Assembly: GCA_020747015.1 (NCBI GenBank)
Contig: JAGTJM010000031.1
Location: 186,001-250,000, forward strand
Direction: 5' to 3'
Length of the DNA: 64,000 bases
Origin: Pyrenochaeta sp. MPI-SDFR-AT-0127
Taxonomy: Eukaryota; Ascomycota; Dothideomycetes; Pleosporales; Cucurbitariaceae
Shown: positions 45,377 to 58,313 of the stretch, one piece after another
How the letters are laid out: each line of letters starts with the position of its first letter
Numbering within the stretch: the first letter of the stretch is position 1
Notes under the pieces: model-generated
Database searches by the model: none
Told to the model about the DNA's origin: nothing
What the model saw: the letters and a program-made list of their open reading frames with translations, nothing else
Made by a program: the position numbers and the translations under genes

Positions 45377-46504
45377 ATGGCCGACGAGAAACCCAATTGC
45401 AAAGTCATTCTTGCGAACAACATCGCCAAAAGTCTCCTCGAAGAGATCCGTGTTGGGCTAAAGACGATAAATCGCAAACCACTACTTGTTGGCTTCCTGT
45501 CAAGCGCAGATCCAGCTGCCAGGGTCTACGCGGAATGGACGGGCAAGACGTGTGTTGAAAAGTGAGCATGTTCGTTCATTCACTACAAAGTCGACTTTAC
45601 TTGCGCTCGGTCTCTAAAGGGTAGGATGGCTGCTGACCACTGTGTAGTGGCTTCGCTTTCGACCTCCGCGAAGTTGATCGCGAACTGCTTGAGGACGCCC
45701 TTATCGACGCGAACAACGATGCCTCCGTAGATGGCATAATCGTTTACTATCCTATCTTCGGCAATCGACAGGATCAATACCTGCAGCAGATTGTCTCGAT
45801 TGATAAAGACGTCGAAGGGCTCTCTCATCGCTACATCTTCAACATGTATCAGAACATCCGCTTCCTCGACCCAGCCAGCACAAAGAAGAGCATCCTGCCA
45901 TGCACCCCGTTGGCTGTTATCAAGATTCTGGAGTATCTGAGGATATACAACACGATATTGCCGTACGGAAACAGACTGCATGGGCGCACAATCACGGTGA
46001 TCAATAGAAGCGAGGTCGTTGGAAGACCGCTGGCTGCACTGCTAGCAAATGATGGCGCGCATGTCTACAGTGTGGATATCAGCGATGTCCAAGAGTTTAC
46101 AAGAGGCGTTGGTTTGAGGAAGAAGAGGCACGAGGTCGCGGAGAAGCCCGGTTGGACTCTGGAAGATTGCCTCCCAATCAGCGACGTAGTCATCAGCGGT
46201 GTGCCCGGCGACAAGTACAAGGTCCCGCTGGAGAAGATGAGGGACGGTGCTGTTTGTATCAACTTTTCAAGCGAAAGGAACTTTACGCCTGAGGTCAAGG
46301 AAAAGGCTTCGATATACGTCCCAGCTATTGGTAAGGTCACCATTGCGGTGCTATTAAGAAATTTGCTAGTAAGTAACCCCATGGCTTCCAATTCGAGCTT
46401 CCCTAACTTTAGTGTAGCGCCTCGCCCAGAACAAGATCGATGCTGCCGCTCAAGGTGTAGAAGAGAAATCCTCAACCGAGGTGCCTATTCAGGCCACCGC
46501 ATGA
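45377..46504 (+). CDS. MTD1: NAD-dependent 5,10-methylenetetrahydrofolate dehydrogenase
   Basis: Exons 45377-45561, 45648-46368 and 46418-46504 give 330 residues. The enzyme oxidises methylene-THF to methenyl-THF in the cytosol, supplying one-carbon units. The N-terminal folate domain has LLVGFLSSADPAARVYAEW and DGIIVYYPIFGNRQDQYLQQ with the adjacent IDKDVEGLSH. ILPCTPLAVIKILEYL, then the Rossmann region TVINRSEVVGRPLAALLAND, GVPGDKYKVPLEKM and ASIYVPAIGKVTIAVL follow. The usual Lys of bifunctional FolD proteins is not at its place (YAEW in a YVxxK-like position), matching the monofunctional yeast Mtd1. The short last exon reads RLAQNKIDAAAQ and should not be missed. Confidence 0.94.
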
Positions 46505-47644
46505 AGCATGTCTTGTCCAGTTTATGTTCACCACTTTCTCGCTCTGATACCCTATAGAAGGCAGCTCTGCCGAAAAAAAGTCTATTCTCAAAACAAAATG
46601 TTACTTCTATTCTTCCAAGAAGATATATCAACCTACTAACCCAAATTGTCAACCGTGTAACATGAAGATAGCTCAGCTGCCAACACTGTAGAAGCGAAAG
46701 TCTCCCAGCCCGCACCTGAGCCTACGGTTCCCACCGATCACTACTCTCAGTCCTCCATTTTGATTAGGTATATAGTAGCTAGCACCTGGTCTCATGTACA
46801 CGTACAGAGAGAATAGTGTTAAATTTCAAAAGCAGGGTAAGAGGCTTCAGAATGGGAAACGAGGATCCGAAAGGTTGGAGACATGTTCTTGGTTAAAGGA
46901 ATCCCGAAGTATGTCACAGCAAGGGGATGTATAGCTATAGAATATCAAGTGCAGCCGGAGGTACAAATTACCGCAATTGAAATATCATGTGTCGTTTCAC
47001 CGAGAAAGCCAATTCTGCAGACAGTTACCTCTGTGAAGCCTGCGTTCCATCAAGCAAGGATGTGCAACTATTAGCCACCTGCAAAGCCACTCTCTGCAGT
47101 TTGGAAGTGGAAGGCCCCAGTTGTATGGGTTTCCGGTGCTGGTGGCGGTAGCGTGGGTGGGGTGGTGGGTTGAAAAGCGGAGGATCCTAGGGGGTGGGAG
47201 GGTGGACCCAGTCAAGAAGCGGTGAGAGTCACGCGGCCACAGGTTCTTGCACTTGGCATATCACTGCTTTGGTAGGATGGTGGGATGGCGGGATGGCGAG
47301 GAGGTTGGGTTGGGGATTAGAGGGGGGTGCGTGGCTTCGTAAGATAGGAAGAAGACTGTTCCAAACTACTTTGCGCCATGCAAGCACTCGGACTAGCCAT
47401 GAGAATGCTCAAAAATGAGGAAGTAGGAAGAATTCGTATTGGGTTTAGTCATAGAGTGGCTACAAACATGAATCGTCAATAAATCAATGAAACCGCCAAT
47501 GGAGCAGCGCTAACTATGCAGTCGTGAAAGGGCATAATATTTGTACACATTCGATCAAAACGCTCACAAACGCCGGCCGGGTACGTCAATTATATACCAG
47601 AGAGATCAAAGATCCACATGTTAGATCTGGCTGTTGACAATGAG
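46505..47644. other. Intergenic between convergent genes
   Basis: About 1.1 kb between the 3' ends of MTD1 and the large F-box gene. A G-rich, slightly repetitive segment (GGTGGG and GGATGGCG units) lies at about 47130-47330. No gene is seen. Confidence 0.45.
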
Positions 47645-50600
47645 TCAAGTCCCCTCCGGTGCAGGCACTGGTGCACTTTCGACCTTGATTTCAGGTGGCG
47701 GAGGCTCATACATCTCACTCTCAGCATCTGGAGCTGGAGCTGGGCGCCTAGGGAGCGGCCTTTCTCTTTCCTCATAGTACATATATTCTTCAGGTCGATT
47801 GTTGTACCTCTGTGGTGGAGGTCTCTCGTATGTTATGGGAACGTAGTGATAGTCCTCCGGCTCGTAGCGAGGAGGCTGGTAATATGGGCCACGCTGTTGT
47901 CGATGGTCACCTCGCACACGTATGATCTCGTATTCGTGCAGGGGTTGGCCATACTCATCGACATAGACATGCTGCGACCCACGAGACTCATTATAGCGAT
48001 GGCGTGGTGGAGAGTAAGCGTGAAGACGGTCCTGTACGGACACATACTCACGCGGTGCATGGCGTGTGTGATGGTAGAAGTTATCTTCAGGAGAGTGTTG
48101 ATCAACGCTATGGTCTCGCGAGTACGCTGGCTCGTAGTCGTGGTCTATGTTTGGTTGAGGTGTCTCCTGTTGGTCGATCCGGCGACGCTGCTCCTCATAT
48201 CTTCTGCTCTGCGAACGACTCATGCTAGCGGCACGACCGTATGGATCGTCGCGGGCAATACTCATGTAGCGATAAAATCGGGAGGGCATCCGGTGCTCAT
48301 GGGGGCGGTCTCTTCGGCGATGGGGTCCTGGTCTCCGAGGAGGGCCTACTGAATCAGGTGTAGGGACGTGGCGACCATTAGGACGATATTCCTCATACCT
48401 GGAGCCATTGGACACGGTGGATGGCGCCTTGGGAGGTGGCGCTGCAAGTGAGCGACGTTGGTTGCCTGGATCAGTCGAAGCTGGAGCACTGGGTGGGGGA
48501 GGTGTGAATCGTGGTTCGTCTTCAGCTTCCTGCGCTGGTGTAGAGGGCTTCGTCTCAGGCTCCAGAGGATGTGGTGGTTGAGTAGGCTCACTGGTCAAAG
48601 CCTGACCAGGCACCAGTTCGTCCAGGAACCGATCTGCTGCAGACTGTCCTCGAGAAAGACTCGCATCTCGCGACCGAGGCTCTCGTACATACCGGTATTC
48701 AACCCGCTGATCATCTTCCTCGAAGTACCGCACCTGGCGAGGGTATGTGCTGTACTCCCGACCATGGCTTCCCTCACGCGGATGCGTATAGATGACCTCG
48801 TCCTGTGGTGGACCGTAGAATCTTTCTTGCTCTCGGAATACGGTTCGACGGCCAGAGTACTCATCATATGTAGGGGAAGTGTTCGCCATCCCAGGAATTG
48901 GGGCGTATTCCATGTATTCCCGAGGGCGAGAAGATCCATCATTCACGTGCTCTCGAGACATCTGACGAACAGCATTATTAGCTCCCACAATCCGCTGAGT
49001 CGGGCCCTGCAGACTACCTACAACGTATTGAGGTTCGGTATAGTAACGCTGCCTGCGGTCGCTCGGTGGACTGTCCCGATATGAATATTTCTTATTTGGA
49101 ACACTCGATGCCTCATTTACTCGAGCTGTCAGAGCTGGCCGAAGGGGGTCATACTCATCCTCCGTTGGCTTCAGAGGCGCTGGTAGCTCGGTTTGAATAG
49201 AAGCTAGAGAAGAAGATTCAGGTCCTTCATGGGTGCTACTCGAGGTATCAGTCGCGTGGCTAGTGTCCTTGGCCTCCTTGTGTTCTGGAGAAGCCGGTGA
49301 CGCTATTCCATGACTATTCACCACACCGATCCTAGGCAGCGGCATGGGGAAGAGGCTAGGGAAAACGGTTGCTATCATGAGAAGCTTCTCATCATCCATT
49401 CCAGGAGCATGGATCAAGCCAGAGATGAAGCGTTCACTGGGTAGTTCGATCATATCCTCTTTCCAGTCCAGTGAAGCAGCCTGTTGGCCATGGTTCGGGC
49501 CAGGTTGCGTATGTAGTAAGTGCAGGGTCCGGAAATGTGTAAATAGATTCAAGACAGTATAAGTCTTCCTCTCTTCCGGCTTTGAGTAGTAGGCTCCCAT
49601 AAGCTGATGCGAAGACTCGACTTGACAGGCTTTGCACGACAGGCCGGAGGCGTTCTTCAGGGCTTTGGGTATCTCATGATTGGAAAAAGCATCGTGAAAG
49701 TGAGTTAGATTTGGTTCATGATTGAACTCGACATGGAACTTGGATATGATGCGGTGTAAAAGAACATATATCCGGAGGCTGTTTGGCATGTCCTTGATAC
49801 CTGAAGTCTGCTTCCAGAGGTCCTGAGCCATCTTGATGACAGTACTTACTTGCTGGTCGAACGAGCTGGTACTGTGACCCGCGTCTTTAATACCATTGGA
49901 GACGAGTTCAGGGGCACACTGGCCTGGTGGCGGCATGGCAGGAGGTGGTGCTACAGCAGGGTTGATCATTGCTGGGGAGGGCATATAAGAATTTTGTCCT
50001 GGCTGTGGTCCATATCCAGTAGCGCCCATTGCCTGGTACGGATAGCTGTCAATTGGAGCAGAGTATGGCTGCGTATACCCGAATCCTGGCATAACACTTG
50101 AAGCCGCCTGTGGTGGGGGAAATGGTCCATTATACTGGCCACCGTACTGGTAAGGTCCTGGACTTGCTTGAGGTAGGTGAGGCTGCATGTGAGGAGTAGA
50201 CGTTCCTGCGCGAGAATACCCACTGTAGAAATTGTTGTAGCCAGTACTGTTGGTGGGCGCGTGGTAAGCAAGCTTTATGGAGATGGGATCAGGGTGAAAT
50301 GGCGCTTCCTCAGGCCACTCCGATTCTCTCCACGCAACTACAACGTTGCCCACGCTGAAAGCATTAGTATGTCTAGCTGCAAAATGCTGGATGACGCCTT
50401 CAAAGCCAAAAAATTTGGTGTTGCGATCGCAGTCGTTACCGTGGCAGAGGAATATGTCTCTGCGAAACTGTTCTATTAGAGGCTTCAGCTTGTTGTCGTA
50501 GACCCATTTCATATCATCCAAGACGAGTTTTGGCTTAGCATCTGCGTTAGTAGTCGGGCCTGATTCTTGCTGCCCCGGGTGAGCTGATTCATGTTTGGCG

Positions 50601-52401
50601 CCCTCCGCGTAGAATGTACGCCGAACAATTGTAAGAAGGTCTGCCGCGAACTTTGGGCTGTTCTCGTACGTGACAGCGTTGCCATGGTCCCAGTCCTGGT
50701 TGATGAAGTCGTCAGCAATGGTATTGAGCCTGTCACGGATTGGTCGTTGCGACTCTTCCCAATCCCGGTCCATCGCCTCCTTCGCTTCTTTGGAGTTGAC
50801 ATCTTGAAGTCGGCGGTCCGCTGATTTTGAGGAAAGCGAAGCTACGCGAGACACGTGGTCAAGTTCGGCTTGTTGGGCAGCATCCAGCTGGGCAAGTAGG
50901 CGGGGCTGAAGCACACCCCAGGCATCGTCGTTCATTGGTTGCGATATCAGAATGGCCGCTTTGAACGAATCCATGTGGCGCAAAATGTTTGGTGGAATGG
51001 GAGGGTTCATCTGCTGGCACCGGTGTTCGATATCTGTCTTGCGGTTTGCTTTGGCTTCGGTTGCATCATGAAGGTTCCTCCCGGACGGTGCAGTACTTCC
51101 TGTTGAAACAGGATGAGGCGTGCAAACCTGCGGTGGAACTGTTGGAGGCCTTGCTTGTGCATATCGGGAGGATGGGGCTGCAGATGTTAGGTTGGGCATT
51201 GGCGGGGTGAAGGTGAAACATGACGAAGCGTCGCCATTTCTGGCAGCAATCTGAGAAACATGGTCATACTTACTCGCTGGGACTGGAGCATGGATTATTG
51301 GGGACGGCATTTGGCGCGTAGGGGATTTGGCGGGCTCCGTGTGCGATGTGGCTGCAAGTGATGGTGTAGCAGAAGTAGCCCGCTTGGGCTGCTGATGCTC
51401 TTCCCACCATTGATGCTTGACCTCCCATCGTTCCCATTTCTCAGCGACTCGCATTCGCTCATTTCCAGTCGCCTCAAGGCCTTTGGACCACTCCTCAGCT
51501 GCAGCAGATCCACGGCTCAATGCATCATTGAGCTCTTGCACAATGGCTTCTACATGCTGTTTGTAGAAATATTTCCCAATTTCTATATCTGCGGGAGTTG
51601 TGGCGGACTGCAGGGTGTAGGCCGTAATGTAGTGGTAGTCGTTGGTGAGCAGGGCAAAAGGGAGGGCGGGACGAAGCGCAGAGGCCGAGGAGAAGAGAAG
51701 ACTCGCGTCCTACAAAGTCAGAGGCGATTCACTAGTCGGCATACACGACTTACCGTCTGGCATTGCTGCTGCAGACACGGCCCGCATGCTCTGATGGCAA
51801 ATGGCCATATTGTGCGTACTCCTGTCTGGCCAGGTCCCTTCTGCCAGATGCGTTCGCCTGGCGTGAAGGAACTCTGTTTGCCACAGAACTGGCATCTCTT
51901 GGACCAGGCTAACTGCCACATTTGCAGCTCGGTGAAGCCTGGGAGGGGCTTTGGGGGCTTGGGAGCGAGTGCATTGCGGGCAGAGGCCCACAACGATTCA
52001 GACTTTAGGAGACGAAGACAACCAGAGTCTGGCTTTGAAGCAGAGACGTTGCGCACGTCTGTGAGATAGGAAAGAAAGGATCGATTGACCTGGATCAATC
52101 GACCAAGGTCTGCAAGCGAACAGGAAAGGAAAACATGCTGCCACACTGGAGGTGGTAGCCTAGCACATGATCTCAAGTCGCTTGAGAGGGAAGTAGAGGG
52201 AGAGGGAGAGGCAGAGGCAGAGGGGGAAGAAGCGAGCTTGGGCTTCTTTTGCTGCGCAGCAGAAGACAAGGACAGTTGGTCTGCCTTGCGCTTCGTCAAC
52301 GGCACCTCATTGCGCGCGTTGTCTGGGGGAGTCGTGGGCTTGACCTCGGTTCCATAGAAGTCGGTTGAGGAGGCGACGCTGGATTCGCGCTCCTCGTCCA
52401 T
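47645..52401 (-). CDS. Large F-box-like protein with zinc-finger segments and a low-complexity tail
   Basis: Exons 52401-51754 and 51709-47645 give 1570 residues. The N-terminus has a basic KRKADQL patch and a Ser-rich tract. An F-box-like segment follows (ARLPPPVWQHVFLSCSLADLGRLI, here split as ARLPPPVWQHVF and LADLGRLI), then a Cys cluster (RCQFCGKQ and RACGPCLQQQC). The middle is Pro/Tyr/Gln-rich. Two C2H2-like units appear: FLCHGNDCD with IQHFAARHT, and LSCKACQ with FTHFRTLHL. The last 500 residues are Arg/Pro/Tyr-rich and disordered. F-box proteins recruit substrates to SCF ubiquitin ligases, so I infer such a role, without a known partner. An in-frame 96-base segment at 51178-51273 has perfect intron signals (GTAAGT, CTAAC, CAG); removing it gives 1538 residues. 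Fungal orphan by my reading. Confidence 0.82.
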
Positions 52402-53067
52402 GCTGGCTCAAGCTGGGCGCGAGCGGAGCTCACAAGAACCTCACCACCAATGCGCAACGGGTTGGAGACATTGGGGAGAGAGGCAGAGAGTCGACACGGG
52501 TTGGACTGGGCTGGGAGGGGTCCAAGAGCGACGGTTGATGGGGTGTTGAATGGATGAAGTGTGCATGCAAAGGCTGTCGCGACGGAGAGAAGAGGCTAAA
52601 AGGCAGCCTGGAGAGAGCAAGACGTGTTGGAGCTGAAAGGGCCAGGCCAGGCTGGGGGTTGAGTATTGGAGGACAGCAGGCACAATTATGGCCCCCGTGG
52701 ATGGAGAGAGGATCAGGTTGGGCAGACGAGAGCAGGCCCAATCGCGCGAATGAGGCGAACGAGGGCCTGCCCGGCGCACCAGTGCCAAGCATGACATAGC
52801 TGCTTGCTCTCACGGACATGCGGTGCTGCGAGGCTGCGAGGCTGCGAGGCTGTGCTTTTGGCTAGGGTCTGACACTTGAAGACTTTCCATACTCATACCT
52901 CAAGTACTCGTACGGAATACGCGTACTCTCCACTTGTCAGACACCACGCCCTTACGCAGGATATTTAGGGCACACTTTCTCTCTCTGCTTTCCTCGTCTC
53001 TTCCTCTCCCCCTCCAAAGCTCCCCCATCACCACACTCACACAGCTGTCCCCCACCCACCACCCACC
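52402..53067. promoter_or_regulatory. Divergent promoter between the F-box gene and ABP1, with a short tandem repeat
   Basis: The 666 bases between divergent starts carry an 8-base unit (GAGGCTGC) repeated about three times at 52829-52852. A CT-rich tract at 52976-53035 precedes the ABP1 ATG. Open frames here are overlapping and unlike proteins. Confidence 0.5.
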
Positions 53068-55899
53068 ATGGCCTCGCTCAACACATCGAGCAACGGCCCA
53101 AACATCACTCGCAGCTACCAGAATGTCGTCAATTCTCCGCCGCCTTCCGGTGCGCAGGCAAGCTCGCCCACGTACGGGCAATGGGCCGTCTTCACAGTGG
53201 CTGCCCCGCTCGTCAGCGCATTTCAGCACGATGGCGGGAAAGAGAGCGTGTTGAAGGTTCAGAGCACTGGAGGTATGTCGGCATATGCCCATGAGCGTGC
53301 AATTGCTTTCAGCGTAATGTCCAAGACGCTTTGTTCTGCGCTTGGGAGCCTCTCTGTTGTCTGAGGGCCGTGTCAGCCCAATCCCGGGTCTCGGCACGTC
53401 ACCATCGAGACGCGCAGATTGGAAGGCACATATCACACATGAGCATAGTTGACTTGTAGCAGAGGGAGAGTTGCTCGACCTGGTAGACGAATTTTCAGAC
53501 GGCCGCATCCAGTTTGCCTTTGTCAAAGTCAAGGACCCGAACACGTCGCTGCCTAAGAACGTTTTGATCGCCTGGGTATGCTCGCTCTTCAAGTCGTGGG
53601 AAGCCCAACATTAACAATATACCTAGTGCGGCGAAGGTGTTCCAGAACGGACAAAGGGCTATTTTGGCAGCCATCTTACTGTGGTTTCCAAGCTTCTCCA
53701 TGTGCGTTCCCAACTCGGCGGCTTCATACGTTAGTGGGCTAACTCGGTCTAGGGCTACCACGTCCAAGTCACTGCCCGCTCCGACGCAGACCTCTCGCCA
53801 GAAAAGATTATACAAAAGGTCTCTGATGCTTCAGGCGCCAAATACTCCGGCGGCCCAAACATTCCCTCGGGCGGCCCTCCGCCAGTCGCCGCAAAGAAGC
53901 CAATTTTCACGCCGACACAATCAGGAGGAGGCGGCTCTGGATTCAATCCACTGGGTCGCTCAAGAGCACCTGCAACAAATACGGATGAGGATGCCGACGG
54001 CTGGGGCGCAGATGCGCCGCAAGTCCAGAGATCCCAGCTAGAGAAGGTCCAGTCTGCATACAAGCCTACCAAGGTGAACATGGCCGAACTCACCGCAAAC
54101 AAGGACGACTCAACCCGCTCCCAGTTGTCGCAGTCGCAGAATGACCGTCCAGAAGTGGTCAGAGGAGCCTACCAACCCATTGGAAAGGTCGATATTGCGG
54201 CGATTCGAGCCCAGGCGCGAGACAAGCAAGACGACAGGCCTACTATCGTCAAAGGTGCCTACGAGCCCGTCGGAAAGGTTGACATTGCAGCAATCCGAGC
54301 AAAGGCTCAAGCCGCGCCTTCCTCATCAGGGCTTTCCCCGGCAGCGACGGGCGCTTCCAACAACGACGAGGACGAGAGACCACGGTCCCTTGCAGATAGG
54401 TCGGCCGCTTTCAGCTCCCAGCCAGAACGCCTCACAAGCCTACCGAAGCCGAAAGTCGCAAACAAGTTCGCCGGCGCAAGTTCGTTCACTGGTACCAAGG
54501 CACCTGCTCCTGGAGGATTTGGCGCAAAGCCCGCCGCTCCTGCTCCAATCGTTGGTGCTGCTAGCAAAACATTCGCAGATGAGGGAGGCAAGACCCCTGC
54601 TCAAATCTGGGCTGAGAAGAAGGCCGCTCGAGGCGAGACCGTCAAATCGCCAACTGATGCTAGCGGTCGCTCTGCACCTCTGCAGTCCCAGCAGAGTGGA
54701 GGAGGCGGTTGGCAGAGTGGTTATGCCGGCAAGTCCTGGGCGCCTGTTCAGACCACGCAAACAGGTCAGTCTGCGGCTAGTAATCTCAGCGACCAACGGA
54801 CGGGTGGAGACGTTCAGCACGACGAGCCTGCTGAGCCAGCCTTTGGTGGTATTGGTTCTCTAAAGGATCGCTTTGCTGGGGCTGCACCGATGGGAGCACC
54901 AACAGCCCGTCCTGTGCCAGAACCCTCAGCCCCAAGCCCGCCGGCTCTTGACAACTCGAGCAAGCCCAACGCAGGTGTACGAGGAGTTCCCATGCCCGGC
55001 TTACCCAGCCGACCCAAAGAGCCAGAGTCGGAAGATGAAAACGATGTGCCGCCAGTTCAGCACCAGCGCCTTCCTTCGCCGCCCCACCGCCAACGGAGCC
55101 CGTCTCCGGAGCCTTCAGAATCACCAGTGCGCATTGCAATGCCTGTTTCTCGTGGCAAAGAGCCCGATCCAATCTCGCCTGCTGAAGAGAGAGCCCCACC
55201 TATGCCCACTCGCTCTCTTGATCAAGCAGCCCAGCAGGCGCGAGACATTTCTCCAGAACCGCGAGTCGAGGCCAAAGACCCCGCTCGTGGTGCTGGAGCT
55301 GCCGTCGCTGCTGCCACATTCGGTGGTGCTGCGGTAGCGGGAGCAGCCGTTGGCGCAGCTGTTGCATCCCGACAAGATGACGCAGGTGGTGCTGGCAAGC
55401 GTGCGGTCATTTCGTACGACTATGAGAAGGCCGAAGATAATGAAGTCGAGCTACGTGAGGGCGAATATGTCACCGACATTGATATGGTTGATGAAGACTG
55501 GTGGATGGGTACGAACGCTGACGGAGAACGCGGTCTCTTCCCAGCGAACTATGTCGAGTTGGTTGAGGACGATGATGATGCAGGCGCCGGTGCTGCACCA
55601 CCACTGCCTACGCACCCTTCAGCTGCACAGGAACCAGAGTCACCTGCCGCTCCACCGCAGCGTGCTGGCGCTTCTGGCCCAACAGCTACTGCACTTTACG
55701 ATTACGATGCTGCGGAGGATAACGAGTTGAGCTTTCCCGAAGGAGCTACAGTTACGGGAGTCGTAAGTTTATCATTCTGATTTCTCTCAATTCTATACTA
55801 ACGCATTGACAGGAGTTTCCTGACGAGGACTGGTGGCTTGGAAGCTACAATGGCAAGTCTGGTTTGTTCCCTGCCAACTATGTCCAATTGGACGAGTAA
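53068..55899 (+). CDS. ABP1: Actin-binding protein 1 (ADF-H plus two SH3 domains)
   Basis: Five exons (53068-53272, 53463-53575, 53627-53701, 53753-55762, 55813-55899) give 829 residues. Abp1 links cortical actin patches to endocytosis and Arp2/3. The ADF-H domain (to about 165) includes LLDLVDEFSDGRIQFAFVKV, KNVLIAW, GEGVPERTKGYF and VTARSDADL. Then two near-repeats read DRPEVVRGAYQPIGKVDIAA and DRPTIVKGAYEPVGKVDIAA. A long Pro/Ser/Ala linker with PSRPKEPES-like tracts follows. Two SH3 domains close the protein: VISYDYEKAEDNEVEL with GLFPANYVEL, and ALYDYDAAEDNELSFPEG with GLFPANYVQLDE. Yeast Abp1 has one SH3; two are common in moulds. The last intron cuts inside the second SH3, so a model stopping near 55780 would lose it. 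Confidence 0.95.
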
Positions 55900-56419
55900 A
55901 GTCTTCCAAACGCGTTTTGATACTGGGTGGCACTTTTTTTTCTCGTGCATAGAGCCAGCGTAAGTTGTCCCATGTGTGGTGTGGAAGTGGACAGTGTAGG
56001 TACAAAAGTTACAAAAACCAGTCATCTTACTCCTGTGCTTCATTTATTGTTGCCACTTCGACTTTCGCTCCGGGTATTGCTTGATATTCATTACCGCTTT
56101 ATGACAGTTCCTATTAGTAGTCGACTACGCGTGGTTGGAGCTAACTTGTGATTGTATTACCCATCCCATGGTTCCCATTTCTACGTTCCAGTGTGATGGG
56201 TTTCCCCAGACAAAATCCCAATACCCAGCAGATTCTTCTTTCGCGTGGGTCGCACGCAACCAAGGTTCGATACTTCGATACTTTGTATATATGATCTATG
56301 AGCATCCTCGTTCCATCATCCAGTTCAGTACACGGTGAAACTTCTACAACGCCTTGCAAACGCTTTATACCAGAAATTAGCAGTCTGAATCCTATCCACA
56401 TAGCGTAACAGCCGTCAGA
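55900..56419. other. Intergenic between ABP1 and the coiled-coil gene
   Basis: About 520 bases holding the ABP1 3' end and the next promoter. No other feature recognised. Confidence 0.4.
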
Positions 56420-57890
56420 ATGTTTTCTTTCGAAGAAGCCCTGTGCTCTACCATCTTGATAGTTCTCTTTCCCCTCGGCGTTCTCCTTTGGATAAGAAGA
56501 GGCCCTGCTACTACCCATGAGAGGGCGACCCACGACACAAAAGACGAAACCCAGACTCAAGGCTGGACTTGGCTCTTCGATTTCAAACGGGCCATGATCA
56601 ACATTTCTTCTTTTCCCGCCGACAGCCCTGAAGCAAAAGCTATCCGCGCCGTCCATGCCAATCCCCTGGTCCTTGAAGAGGGCCAAGCCATCCTTGCGTC
56701 CGTCCAACAAGCCCTCGACGATACGAAACTCGAGCTAAACGGGAAACTAGCAAGCACGAATGCCATGAATCAGCAACTCCTCACAATAAACCTGCATTTG
56801 GAACAGGAGGTCCAGGCGAGTAAAAAGGTAATCAAGCAGGGTAGTGATTTGAAGAAAGCAGTGCAAGATACATGTGCCGATGTCGCGGAATTGAGACGTG
56901 TGCAAGCCGCTGTGCTGGAGGAGAATAAAACTTTGAAAACAGCGCAACATGCCATTTCTTCTGCGTCAAATGAGGTTGCTGCAGAGAATGCTAGGTTAAA
57001 GGAGAAGATAGGTGAGTTGGAGGCTGAAAACGCAGCACAGGTATTTGTCCTTGAAGCCCGCATTGCTGGGAAAGAGGGCGAGGGACATGATCTGCAGATG
57101 CAGATCCAGAACAAAGCGAAAGAGTTGCATGATATGACGGGGGCATGGGAGGACACGAAAGCGCAATTACGCAGTGTACTTTGCGATCTTCAAGAGATGA
57201 CGGAGAGCCTGGAGGATTGTGAGAACAATCTTTACGAGAAGATGTGGGAAGTCGAGAGCTGGAGGGCGAACACGGTATGTACTACACAGCCTGGGTTTGA
57301 GTGAGCCAGGAGAACTTCAGGGGCCTTCACGGGTGCTAAACGGCACTTTTATGACTGCGAAGTATTCTAGGACCACTTGGGCCACGCCTCTATTCCCCGT
57401 TTCTCTAGTCGCGCTTCGTTGAACCATGTGCTGACTTATTTAGGCGGGTACAATCCACGCCCTCCAAGCGGAAATTTCGGGCCTGACTGACCAGAATGGT
57501 CATATGCAGCACACTCTTGTTGGCCTTCAAGGCGGAAACTCCGAGCTAAGGCAAGTAAATGAGATGCTGACGAACGGTCTAGTAGGAGTTGCGGGGGAGC
57601 TTAAAGAACTGCAATCATGGAAGCAGAGGAAGATCGAGGAAGAGCATAGGCGTGTAGGTGATGATACTGGAATGCAGGGGCTGAAGGTAGACGGCTCTCA
57701 TGAGGAGGAGAGACTTCAAGGCAATGAACATCCGCCGGAGATATTTGAGCTCGATGGTGAGATGATTGTTAACAGGGAGGCGAGGATGAATGATGGGGGT
57801 GATCTTGATCGCACAGAAGAATTCTGGCAGAGCGAACAGGATTTAGAGATCATTGAGGGGTTGGAAGTGGAAGGCGCTCTTCCCTGGTGA
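56420..57890 (+). CDS. Membrane-anchored coiled-coil protein of unknown function
   Basis: Exons 56420-57274 and 57444-57890 give 433 residues. Residues 10-27 (TILIVLFPLGVLLWI) form one membrane segment close to the N-terminus, and the rest faces away from it. From about residue 85 to 340 the sequence is a heptad-rich coiled coil dense in Glu, Gln, Lys, Leu and Asn, for example ENARLKEKIGELEAEN. The end is acidic (EFWQSEQDLEIIEGLEVEG). The intron is 169 bases with a GTATGT donor; reading through it would stop after 294 residues. I recognise no family. A tether or organiser at an internal membrane is a reasonable guess, no more. Confidence 0.75.
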
Positions 57891-58313
57891 AAATATTTCG
57901 CCGAGGCTGCATTCTTTGGGTTTCTTCATGGCGTTTGGATTTCTACTTCACCATCATCCGATTCTGAATATGTCTATTCTCAGCAGATTAACACTTCCAG
58001 GCTGCATTGTTGCTTCTTCAATTTAAACCATTAGCGTACACGTAAACTAGTGTGTAGCGATTACGATAAATACATCATCTGCGCTTGACAGCTTGGGATA
58101 GTGAAGCATGTTGCGTAGAAGACCAAACAGTAGTGTTCTAGGGGTGAAGAGCGCGTCTATGCTGATCTAACCCAATACAGACTAGCATATCCTACCTCTC
58201 ACGTTTTCACGCGACAGAAGCTGAGACATTATTGAGTTGCACGACTCAGCATCGCGCTCAGAACCTTGATTGTTGATCTGGCCTTTGACAATTACACTTA
58301 CAAGCCTCACAGC
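57891..58313. other. Intergenic before the SET-MYND gene
   Basis: About 420 bases, with no gene, no TATA box that I would assert, and no repeat. Confidence 0.4.
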
